Both the position numbers and the translations under genes were made by a program. Positions 55,439-64,000 of a stretch of DNA of 64,000 nt are shown in pieces. Location: contig NZ_BCQS01000003.1 in NCBI RefSeq assembly GCF_001552195.1, positions 806,001-870,000 of the forward strand, written 5' to 3'. Source of the stretch: Actinomadura latina NBRC 106108. GTDB lineage: Bacteria; Actinomycetota; Actinomycetes; Streptosporangiales; Streptosporangiaceae. The number at the start of each line of letters is the position of its first letter. Positions within the stretch are counted from its first letter, which is position 1. A model generated the notes under the pieces. That model was given only the letters and a program-made list of their open reading frames with translations, ran no database searches and was not told the origin of the DNA.

Positions 55439-56356
55439 CTAGCACTCCGCCAGGAGCGCGGCCAGGTAGTCCTCGAAGAGGGGGACTTTGGCCTCGTCCA
55501 TCGTGTGGTCCTCGGTCTCGGGGAGCAGGTCCAGGAGGCAGCGGACGTCCCAGTAGGGGTCGTGGACGTGACCTCCGGAGACCTGGTCGAAGGACGCGAG
55601 GAAGCGGTCGGCGACCGAGGTGCCGTAGCGGAGGGCGAGGCCGCGGCGCATGCAGGCGATGTCGGCGGCGACGGGGCCGGACGAGGCGTCCGACCAGTCG
55701 ACGACGCCGGTGAGCCTTCCGTAGGACCACAGCGTGTTGTCGGCGTGGTAGTCGCGGTGGATGAACCGGACGGGCGCCTCGGGGGCCGGACGGGCCGCGA
55801 CCTCGAAGGCGCGCTCCCACAGGCCGGGGCGGAGCGCGTGCTTGGGCGGGCGCCGCACGTCGAGCCGGTTGTACGGGACGTACGGGGGCATCGTGGACGC
55901 GCCGTTCAGCGCGTGCACCGCCAGCAGCGCGGCGGCCAGCTGGATGAGGTACTCGGGCAGGTCGTCGGGGGACGGCCGGGGCGGATGGCCGGGGAGCCGG
56001 GTGATCAGCAGGGCCGGGACGTCGCAGTAGGCGCCGGCGGGGTCGGCGGCGACGAGGGCCGGGGTGGGGATCTCGCAGCCGGCGAGGAGCGCGAGCGCGG
56101 CGATCTCCCGTTCGGGGCAGAAGTCGGGCGAGGCGGCGGGGCTCGTCCAGCGGCGCAGGACGAGGCGGTGGGCGCTGCCCGAGCCGCTCTCCACGAGCAG
56201 GGCGTGGTTGGCGTGCGTGGTCCCGCCGGCGAGCGGCCGCACCATGCGGACCTCGGCGCCCTTGCCGAGACACCCCTCGACCCAGCGAAGGGTGAGGTGG
56301 CCGGGTGGGGCGCCGGTCGGCAGGCAGGGAGCCGGTGTGCGAGTCACCTGATCCAT
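55439..56356 (-). CDS. Aminoglycoside phosphotransferase-fold kinase (APH family)
   Basis: The 305-residue product has the APH/choline-kinase fold: RMVRPLAGGTTHANHALLVE (P-loop-like), LVLRRW (Lys/Arg for ATP), the catalytic loop IHRDYHADNTLW with the aspartate, and the metal-binding GVVDWSDASSGPVAADIAC. The substrate is unknown; many relatives act on small metabolites rather than antibiotics. The upstream region is AT-rich. It converges on tsaD with a 4-nt gap. Confidence 0.87.
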   Translation of the reverse strand: MDQVTRTPAPCLPTGAPPGHLTLRWVEGCLGKGAEVRMVRPLAGGTTHANHALLVESGSGSAHRLVLRRWTSPAASPDFCPEREIAALALLAGCEIPTPALVAADPAGAYCDVPALLITRLPGHPPRPSPDDLPEYLIQLAAALLAVHALNGASTMPPYVPYNRLDVRRPPKHALRPGLWERAFEVAARPAPEAPVRFIHRDYHADNTLWSYGRLTGVVDWSDASSGPVAADIACMRRGLALRYGTSVADRFLASFDQVSGGHVHDPYWDVRCLLDLLPETEDHTMDEAKVPLFEDYLAALLAEC

Positions 56357-56543
56357 AAAAACGGATTCCGAAGGGTATTGGGAGTGATTTTGCGAAGACA
56401 GAACGTAACAGAATGCACGTCAGCGGGGCGGCTTGCAGGAGCACCTTCGGTCGTCGCGGGCGGTTGCCGGACAAACGCCGCGGATTCCGTTGGGTATCCG
56501 GAGGTGTCCGGGTGGGGCCCGCGCGGCCCCACCCGGACGGAGG

Positions 56544-58193
56544 TCAGTCCTTGGGGTCGCGGCGGGGGCGCAGCAGCGCCTCGGCCAGCGCGAGCATCGT
56601 CTCCTCCAGCGTGGACAGCCGCTTCAGCACGTCCTCGTGCACCGCGTTGACCTGCTTGGAGACTTCGTCGTGGACGCCGTCGACCTTGCGGACGACCTCG
56701 TCCTCGACGTGCAGGAAGCGCTTGGCGAAGTCGGCCTGCGCGGCGTCGGCGCGCCGCCCGGCCTCGTCCTGCATGCCCTCCACGCGCCGCGCGAACTCCG
56801 CCTGGACGCCGCCCACCTGCCGCGCGACGTCCTCCTGCATGTTGCCGACCTGCTTGGCGACGTCCTCGTGGATGTTGCCGACCTGCCGGGTGACGTCCTC
56901 GTGGATGTCCCCGATCCGCTTGCCGAAGTCGTCGTGGACGTTGCCGACCTGCCGCGTCACGTCGCTGTGCACGGACTCGACCTGCTTGGCGACGTCGGCG
57001 TGCACCGACTCGACCCGGCGGGAGACGAGGTCGACCTGCGCGGTGAACTCCTCCAGCGCGCCGTCGACCCGCTTGGCGACCTCCTCGTGGATGTTCTCGA
57101 TGCGCTTGCGGACGTCCTCGTGCACGTCCTCGAACCGGCGGGAGAACTCGTCCATGCGCTTGGCGACGTCGCTGTAGGCGGTTTCGGCGATCTGCGACAT
57201 GGTCGCCTTGACCTCGTCGCGGTCCGGCCGGGCGCGCAGTTCCTCGATCAGCGGGTCGACCGCCTCGGCGAGGTGCTTCTCCAGCGCGTCGAACCGGTCG
57301 CCGTACTCGGCCGCGGGACGCTGCGCGAGGTCGCGCAGCATGCGGTGCAGCTCGGCGATCTCCAGCGTGGCGGGGAGCCGGCCGATCCGCTCGCCGACCC
57401 CGTCGATGCGGCCGTCGAGGCCCTCGAACCGCCCGTCCAGGCCCTCCAGCTTGCCGGACAGCCCTTCGAGCCGGCCGTCGACGCCGTCCAGCCGCCCGTC
57501 CAGTCCGTCGAGCCGGCCGCCGACGCCCTCGACCCGGCCGCTGACGGCCTCGAGCCCCTGCTCCATCCGCTCGGCCATCTCGCCGAGCGACTGGTCGACC
57601 CGCGACGTGACCCCGTTGATCGAGTGTTCCAGCCGCTCGGACCGGTGGCCCAGTTCGGCGAGCGACTTGTCCAGCCGGTTGAAGCGGACGGACGCGGCCT
57701 CCATGCTGCCCTGGAGCTTGTCCAGCCGCTTGGTCATCTCGTCCATGCGCTGGGACGCCTGCCGGGTGGCGTCGGTGATCTGCTGCGCCGAGTCGAGGAC
57801 GGCCTGGATCCGGGTCAGGCCCTCGTCGACGTTCTCGGCGACGACGCCGACGTCAGCCCACAGCGCGGGCAGCTCGGCGACGGGCTTGACCCGCTCGCCG
57901 AACGACTCGATGTGCTCGGCCAGTCCCTCGGCCCATTCCGGGGGCTTGCCGGACAGCTCGTCGACCTGGCCGCGGACGCTCTCGATCTGCCCGGTCAGCC
58001 CGCTGAGCTCCCGCTCGCGGACCTCGCGGAGCAGCCACTCCATGCCCTCCAGCCGCTGCCGAATCTCGTCCAGGACCTGACCCTGTGAGCGCTGTTCATA
58101 GACGTGGTCCTGCGCCGCACGGGCGAGCAACTCCCGCATCCGATCCGAGACCGGTTGACCCCCCGTCTGCAGGAAGTTGTGATTCGTTTCCAC
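56544..58193 (-). CDS. Long coiled-coil protein with heptad and hendecad repeats
   Basis: The 549-residue product is almost wholly helical, with no signal or membrane segment. Residues about 1-215 form mixed coiled coil. Residues 219-267 are seven heptads of G-R-[LVF]-x-G-[LV]-x. Residues 340-529 are about fourteen 11-residue units such as HEDVTRQVGNI and HEDVAKQVGNM, broken twice by a 7-residue SRRxExV insert. It suggests a cytoplasmic filament or scaffold, like Scy/FilP-type proteins of hyphal actinomycetes; that is inference. GTG 58193 has GAAGGAG 6 nt upstream. Confidence 0.75.
   Translation of the reverse strand: METNHNFLQTGGQPVSDRMRELLARAAQDHVYEQRSQGQVLDEIRQRLEGMEWLLREVRERELSGLTGQIESVRGQVDELSGKPPEWAEGLAEHIESFGERVKPVAELPALWADVGVVAENVDEGLTRIQAVLDSAQQITDATRQASQRMDEMTKRLDKLQGSMEAASVRFNRLDKSLAELGHRSERLEHSINGVTSRVDQSLGEMAERMEQGLEAVSGRVEGVGGRLDGLDGRLDGVDGRLEGLSGKLEGLDGRFEGLDGRIDGVGERIGRLPATLEIAELHRMLRDLAQRPAAEYGDRFDALEKHLAEAVDPLIEELRARPDRDEVKATMSQIAETAYSDVAKRMDEFSRRFEDVHEDVRKRIENIHEEVAKRVDGALEEFTAQVDLVSRRVESVHADVAKQVESVHSDVTRQVGNVHDDFGKRIGDIHEDVTRQVGNIHEDVAKQVGNMQEDVARQVGGVQAEFARRVEGMQDEAGRRADAAQADFAKRFLHVEDEVVRKVDGVHDEVSKQVNAVHEDVLKRLSTLEETMLALAEALLRPRRDPKD
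56607..57176 (-). repeat. Hendecad (11-residue) repeat region
   Basis: About fourteen 33-bp units encode [HQ]-[EDS]-D-V-x-[KR]-[QR]-[VI]-x-x-[VIM]. In two places the unit is followed by SRRFEDV or SRRVESV, a 7-residue insertion. Confidence 0.85.
57393..57539 (-). repeat. Seven tandem heptads
   Basis: Seven 21-bp units encode GRVEGVG, GRLDGLD, GRLDGVD, GRLEGLS, GKLEGLD, GRFEGLD and GRIDGVG in a row. Confidence 0.9.
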
Positions 58194-58810
58194 CCGATGC
58201 TCCTTCGTGTGCCGGCGCGACGAAATGACGCACGGCAAATGAATCTGTGAGATGGCCACTGTAGTGCGTGTAGAGAGCCGCTAAAACGGGTAGCAGAGAA
58301 GATTGTGAGTTCTGCGGAATGCGCCTGTTATCCGGCTGGGGTGAATAGCGAAAAATGGCCGGGTGCGGGTTTGTTCCCCGCTTCGCGGCAATCGCGGTGC
58401 TCGTGGTGATGTGTCAGTGGTGGGCGGCGGGCGCGGTGTGGCGCCGTGTCCGTACATCTCGTCCGACATCGGCAGTTCCCGAACCGCCGGTGAGTACGGA
58501 TGGCCGACGCGTATCCACGGGAATGTGATGCCGCGCGGCGGGCTCAGGCCCTATTTCGGAGGGTATTTCGCGGGCCCGAAGTCCCTGCCGCTGAAGCCGC
58601 CTCGGTGTTTTCGGGTGCGTTGATCTCGGTGCGCCGATTCGCGGCCGGTGCCGCGCCCTTGCCGGGCACCCGCAATCCCTGGTGGACGTGATGCCGGAAA
58701 ACGCCGATGATTTGCACCGCCGTGGCGCGTCGCCCGGTCCCGCTTGGCGTTGCCCGCCCGTGCGGAAGATCTTTGGGCACGGTTGCCGTCCGGTGCCCGC
58801 GCCGGCCCGG
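58194..58810. other. 617-nt gap without a supported gene
   Basis: Short open frames here (for example 62 codons at 58281-58469 minus) have no family features or clear ribosome-binding site. The 58194-58330 part is AT-richer; on the minus strand TACAGT (58258-58263) with TTTTAG 17 nt away could be a weak promoter for the coiled-coil gene. Otherwise nothing was recognised. Confidence 0.4.
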
Positions 58811-60025
58811 TCAGGCGCCCGGGACGGGGCGGGTGAGGAGGGCGACCGGGTCGCGCCCGACGCGCGTCACCACCAGCGTCAGCTCCGCGCCGCCCCGGCG
58901 CGCCCTGCGTCCGCCGAAGCCGAGGTCGCGCCGCAGCCGGTCGACGTCGACGGCCGAGCCGCGCTTCTTGACGGTCAGCACGCCGGCCTCGCGGCGCCGC
59001 AGCTCCGAGCGCAGGCGCTTCACGGAGAACGGCAGCACGTCCTCGATCTCGTAGGCGGACGCGAACGGTGTCGGGCACAGCCGGTCGGACGTGATGTACG
59101 CGATGTGCGGGTCCGCGAGCCCGCCGCCGACCAGCTCCGCCACCTCACCCACCAGATGGGCGCGGATCACCGCTCCGTCAGGCTCGTACAGGTAACGGCC
59201 CCACGCGCGCACATCCGGGACGTCGAGCCCCTGCGGGGTCAGCGTCCAGACCTCCGGGTCGGTGTCGGACTTGAGCAGCGTGGCTCGGCGTCCCACGTCC
59301 CCTGCGAGCGACCCTAGCCAGAGGGCCGCCTCCTTGACGTCGCCGTGGACCGACACCCACTCGGCCTCTGCGTCGTCTGGAACGGCCTCATGCGGTATGC
59401 CGGGCGCCACCTTGACGCAGGCGGCAGGCAGCTTCCGGGCCATGTCCAGGACGATGTCAAGCGGCGGCTCGTACGAGCGGGGGTCGAAGACCCTGCCACG
59501 AGCAGTACGTCGCCCGGGGTCGGCGAACACCGCGTCGAACCCGTCCAGGGTGGCCTTGGTGGCGTCCCCGATGCGCACAGAGGCGTTGAGTCCAAAAGCG
59601 GCCACGTTCGCCTGCGCCACCTCTGCCGTGAGGAGGTCGAGTTCCACGCCCTCCCCGGCGAGGTCCGCACGCGCCCGCGCGATGAGGTCGGCGCCTATGC
59701 CGCACCCGAGGTCGAGCACGCGTGCGCCGTCCAGACGGGCGGCGAACCGTCGCGCACGATGTGCCGCCACACTCGCGCGGGTCGACTGCTCAAGCCCCGC
59801 CTGCGTGAAGTACATGCGGTCGGCGTCCGCACCGAACTTGACCCGTGCCCGCTCCCGGAGCCGCACCTGCGTGAGCGCCGCCGCGACGAGCGCCGGATCG
59901 TGGCGTTCGCGCAACCGGGACGCCGTCGCCAGCAGCGCGTCCTCGCGCACGTCCGCGTCCGCCGCCTCGCTGAGGAGTGCCTGGCCGGACGGGGTGCGCA
60001 GGGCCCGGAACGACGCGATGTCCAT
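58811..60025 (-). CDS. Class I SAM methyltransferase with THUMP-like domain
   Basis: The 404-residue product has SAM-binding VLDLGCGIGADLIARARA near residue 102, then FDAVFADPGRR (motif IV, DPGRR) near 165 and PRSYEPPLDIVL. A C-terminal THUMP-like domain (about 310-400) includes FSVKRLRSELRRREAG, VLTVKKRGSAVD. Such proteins are common in actinobacteria and probably modify RNA; the target is unknown. It is divergent from groES over about 240 nt. Confidence 0.85.
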   Translation of the reverse strand: MDIASFRALRTPSGQALLSEAADADVREDALLATASRLRERHDPALVAAALTQVRLRERARVKFGADADRMYFTQAGLEQSTRASVAAHRARRFAARLDGARVLDLGCGIGADLIARARADLAGEGVELDLLTAEVAQANVAAFGLNASVRIGDATKATLDGFDAVFADPGRRTARGRVFDPRSYEPPLDIVLDMARKLPAACVKVAPGIPHEAVPDDAEAEWVSVHGDVKEAALWLGSLAGDVGRRATLLKSDTDPEVWTLTPQGLDVPDVRAWGRYLYEPDGAVIRAHLVGEVAELVGGGLADPHIAYITSDRLCPTPFASAYEIEDVLPFSVKRLRSELRRREAGVLTVKKRGSAVDVDRLRRDLGFGGRRARRGGAELTLVVTRVGRDPVALLTRPVPGA

Positions 60026-60075
60026 GGGGGGAAGTTAGCGGTCGGTGAACACTGCCCCGTGCGCCCGTGTCCGTG

Positions 60076-60104
60076 TTGACGCGCTCACGGGCACGGAATA
60101 GTCT
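60076..60104 (+). promoter_or_regulatory. Promoter of groES-groEL1
   Basis: TTGACG (60076-60081), a 17-nt spacer and TAGTCT (60099-60104) form a near-ideal actinobacterial housekeeping promoter. The predicted start overlaps the CIRCE element that begins 8 nt further on. Confidence 0.75.
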
Positions 60105-60111
60105 CCATGAC

Positions 60112-60136
60112 TGGCACTCTCGTACTGAGAGTGCCA
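60112..60136. promoter_or_regulatory. CIRCE operator (HrcA site)
   Basis: TGGCACTC (60112-60119), 9 nt, GAGTGCCA (60129-60136): an exact inverted repeat matching the CIRCE consensus arms except at the outer bases. It implies HrcA repression of groES-groEL1 and heat-shock induction. Confidence 0.9.
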
Positions 60137-60261
60137 ACAAACAGCGACAAAGGTCGGTCTGGCACCCGCGACGGCAGGCCGGTCCAGGGTCGCCTCTCTG
60201 TCACATGTGCTGGCCGGTCATCCGTGGCCGGCCGAGGACCAATCGAAGGGGAGGTCAGATC

Positions 60262-60570
60262 GTGACGACCGCCACCAAGGTTGTTCTCAAGCCGCTTGAG
60301 GACCGCATCGTCGTCCAGCCGCTTGAGGCCGAGACCACCACCGCGTCGGGCCTGGTGATCCCGGACACCGCGAAGGAAAAGCCCCAGGAGGGCACCGTCA
60401 TCGCGGTGGGCCCGGGCCGTGTCGACGACAAGGGCGAGCGCGTCCCCGTCGACGTCAAGGTCGGCGAGGTCGTGCTCTACAGCAAGTACGGCGGCACCGA
60501 GGTCAAGTACAACAACGAGGAGTACCTCGTCCTCTCGGCCCGCGACGTGCTCGCGGTCATCGAGAAGTAA
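60262..60570 (+). CDS. groES: co-chaperonin GroES
   Basis: GroES caps the GroEL chamber. The 102-residue product from GTG 60262 has [20 protein letters not shown], the mobile loop [17 protein letters not shown] and [26 protein letters not shown] lies about 7-8 nt upstream. The frame is open further upstream into the promoter/CIRCE region, so that extension is not used. groEL1 follows after 84 nt containing a hairpin. Confidence 0.98.
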   Translation: MTTATKVVLKPLEDRIVVQPLEAETTTASGLVIPDTAKEKPQEGTVIAVGPGRVDDKGERVPVDVKVGEVVLYSKYGGTEVKYNNEEYLVLSARDVLAVIEK

Positions 60571-62280
<1,710 letters not shown>

Positions 62281-62303
62281 GCCGTCCGGAACCGCATGGC
62301 AGG

Positions 62304-62333
62304 CCCCCGTCCGTCCGGGCGGGGGTCTCGCCT
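62304..62333 (+). terminator. Terminator after groEL1
   Basis: CCCCCGTCC (62304-62312) pairs with GGGCGGGGG (62317-62325, one G-T) across GTCC, followed by TCTCGCCTTT. It lies 24 nt after groEL1 and fits an intrinsic terminator. Confidence 0.7.
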
Positions 62334-62531
62334 TTCGCCGACTGAGGACCTGTCCGGAGCTGGAGGAGCCGGTCAAGATTTCGTGACACCGGGCGGTGGA
62401 GCGAACGCGCGGCGTAGTATCCCCAGGTTCGTTCCAGCACTGTGACCATTCCGTTGCCATGGACGGGGCAGACACGCCCGGCGGTGCTGGGCATCATGCT
62501 TGACGTGACCGAGGGATGCTACGCCGGGACC

Positions 62532-63188
62532 ATGACCGCGCGCGCTGCCGAACCCTCGGGAGGGCCTGCCCCTCCACCGCCCCGCGACACCGGCCGCGGG
62601 ACCCGGGTTCCGCGCGCCGCGGTCGCGGGCGACGGCGATCTCAGGGAGCTGACGAACCTCGCCGTGCAGGGCGATCCAGGCGCCATCGAGGTCCTCATCG
62701 CCGAGGTGCGTCCCATGATCGTCCGGTACTGCCGGGCCCGGCTCGGCCGCGTCTCCGGGCAGTACCACATCGCCGACGACGTGGCACAGGAGGTCTGCAT
62801 CGCCGTCCTGTCGGCCCTGCCCCGCTACCGGGACATGGGCCGCCCCTTCGCCTCCTTCGTCTTCGGCATCGCCGCGCACAAGATCGCCGACGCGCTGCGC
62901 AGCGCGGTCCGCGCCGCGGTGCCCACCGAGGACCTGCCGGACGGTCCCGACGACCGTCCCGGGCCCGAGGAGACCGTGGTCCGCTACATCGAGGCGCAGC
63001 GCGCCCGCGACCTGCTCACCCGGCTGCCCGAGCACCAGCGCGAGCTGGTGCTGCTGCGGGTCGTCGCGGGCCTGTCGGCCGAGGAGACCGGCAACGTGCT
63101 GGGCATGTCCGCGGGCGCGGTGCGGGTCGCGCAGCACCGGGCCCTGGCCCGGCTCCGGGCGATGGCCAGAGAGGAGTCGATCGCTTGA
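62532..63188 (+). CDS. shbA: RNA polymerase sigma factor, ShbA/SigD type
   Basis: This group 3/4-like sigma factor has region 2 (about residues 50-120: [52 protein letters not shown]) and region 4 ([49 protein letters not shown]). Context beside groEL1 and an RsdA-like anti-sigma gene matches SigD of mycobacteria and ShbA of Streptomyces. The start is uncertain; ATG 62532 (218 residues) is chosen, but ATG 62496 and GTG 62442 are in frame. Confidence 0.88.
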   Translation: MTARAAEPSGGPAPPPPRDTGRGTRVPRAAVAGDGDLRELTNLAVQGDPGAIEVLIAEVRPMIVRYCRARLGRVSGQYHIADDVAQEVCIAVLSALPRYRDMGRPFASFVFGIAAHKIADALRSAVRAAVPTEDLPDGPDDRPGPEETVVRYIEAQRARDLLTRLPEHQRELVLLRVVAGLSAEETGNVLGMSAGAVRVAQHRALARLRAMAREESIA

Positions 63189-63958
63189 CGGAGCGAGGCC
63201 CCCTCACCGGCATCGGGGGCGCCCCGAATCCGGCCGAGCCCTCGCACTCCGGTGATGCCCCGGCCCCGGCGGCCCGGCCGCCGGCCGCGGACCTGGCCGC
63301 GGACCTGGCCGCGGTCCGCCGTACCGACGCGCTCATCGAGTCGCTGGCGGCGCGGCGCGGCCCCGGCCCGGCGCGTCCGGCCGACGAGTCCGACCCGGCG
63401 GTGCGGCTGCTGAGCGCGCTGGTCGCGGACGTGGACGAGCAGATCGCCGACCCGGCCCCGCCGGCCCCGCCCGGCCCCGGCCCGCGGCGCCGCGGGCCCC
63501 GCACCATCGTCGCGCTGGGCGTGGCGGGCGCCGTCCTCGCCAGCACCGGCGTCGCGGCGGCGGGCGGCGGCGTCGCCGACCGCTCCGCCGCCGCCCCGGC
63601 CCCCAGCTCGTCCGGGATGCCCGGTCGGAACGGCGAGCCCGCGGCCGCCGACGTCGACGCCGCGACGCACGAGCGTCCGCGGCCGCCCGCCCGCCCGGTG
63701 CCCGGCACGGCGTCCCAGCCGCGCCGCGACCTCGAGCGCGCGGACATCGAACGCCTCAAGCGGCGCCTGGAGCAGCTGTTCCCGCCCCGGCACGAGCACG
63801 GCCGCCCGGACCTCCCCGCCGCGATCACGCGCTCGGCCCCGTCCGGCCGCCCGGACGCCGGCCCGCCCGACGACGACCTGGGCCGCCGCCTGGACGACCT
63901 GCGCCGCGAAGCCGAGGAACAAGCGAACAACTACAAAACCCCACGCTGGGACGGCTGA
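63185..63958 (+). CDS. RsdA-like anti-sigma factor
   Basis: From TTG 63185, overlapping the sigma stop by 4 nt, the product has 257 residues. The N-terminal part (about 35-90) has [20 protein letters not shown] and [20 protein letters not shown], the sigma-binding pattern of RsdA-type anti-SigD factors. A membrane helix follows (about 98-120, [20 protein letters not shown]), then a Pro/Arg/Asp-rich extracellular region with a helical [22 protein letters not shown] lies 8 nt upstream of the TTG. It may release sigma after proteolysis. Confidence 0.78.
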   Translation: MTERGPLTGIGGAPNPAEPSHSGDAPAPAARPPAADLAADLAAVRRTDALIESLAARRGPGPARPADESDPAVRLLSALVADVDEQIADPAPPAPPGPGPRRRGPRTIVALGVAGAVLASTGVAAAGGGVADRSAAAPAPSSSGMPGRNGEPAAADVDAATHERPRPPARPVPGTASQPRRDLERADIERLKRRLEQLFPPRHEHGRPDLPAAITRSAPSGRPDAGPPDDDLGRRLDDLRREAEEQANNYKTPRWDG

Positions 63959-64000
63959 CGGCCCTCCGGGAACCGGCGGGCCCTCCGGAACCGGCGGGTG

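Noticed and set aside
58281..58469. Possible 62-residue minus-strand gene
   Set aside because: No domain, no clear ribosome-binding site and biased composition; length is expected by chance at this GC content.

Overview
This is a high-GC window of about 64 kb from an actinomycete chromosome. The evidence is heavy GC bias at third codon positions, frequent GTG and TTG starts, the rpsG-fusA-tuf-S10-spc-alpha gene order, S9 with a long acidic N-terminus, GroEL1 with a histidine tail, XRE/DUF397 pairs and a SigD/ShbA-type sigma factor followed by an RsdA-like anti-sigma factor. Gene content and order suit a member of the Streptosporangiales (Actinomadura-like). That placement is inference from content, not a search result. 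No rRNA, tRNA or CRISPR array was seen.

Layout. Positions 1-16332 hold the tail of rpsG, fusA, tuf, the S10 and spc ribosomal protein operons, secY, adk and map, all on the plus strand and often with 1-4 nt stop/start overlaps. Positions 16347-19076 hold a DUF1707 membrane protein, a metallophosphoesterase, a GNAT acetyltransferase and a small HTH protein. Positions 19337-24355 hold infA-rpmJ-rpsM-rpsK-rpsD-rpoA-rplQ-truA. Minus-strand genes at 24410-28095 encode two tandem paralogous membrane-anchored secreted proteins and a CAP-domain (YkwD-like) protein. rplM-rpsI-glmM follow (28672-31194).

Positions 31191-41128 are accessory: a pentapeptide-periodic 101-residue protein, a DUF1524 nuclease lipoprotein, a DUF389 membrane protein, a four-gene operon of two ABC transporters, a four-gene minus-strand cassette built around a trypsin-like NAL1-type protease and a RhiA-like protein, and a divergent tyrosine recombinase that lacks its box-I arginine. 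The 477-nt gap between cassette and recombinase holds a perfect 25-nt palindrome.

Positions 41188-48887 hold a PhoX-family protein, coaA, glmS, two DUF397 genes with an XRE regulator, and a bifunctional NAD(P)HX repair enzyme. Positions 49035-55434 hold alr, an alpha/beta hydrolase and the t6A module tsaE-tsaB-rimI-tsaD, interrupted by a DUF3558-like secreted protein. Then come an aminoglycoside-phosphotransferase-fold kinase, a long coiled-coil protein with heptad and hendecad repeats, a THUMP-like methyltransferase, groES-groEL1 under a CIRCE operator, and shbA/sigD with its anti-sigma factor (to 63958).

The core genes supply translation, secretion, cell-wall precursors (glmS, glmM, alr), CoA, t6A and chaperones. 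The order tsaE/tsaB/rimI/tsaD/groES/groEL1/sigma, with glmS, glmM, rpsI and rplM on the other side, resembles the Rv3414c-Rv3443c region of Mycobacterium tuberculosis. The best candidates for something undescribed are the protease/RhiA-like cassette with its palindrome and degenerate recombinase, the pentapeptide-periodic mini-protein and the hendecad coiled-coil protein.
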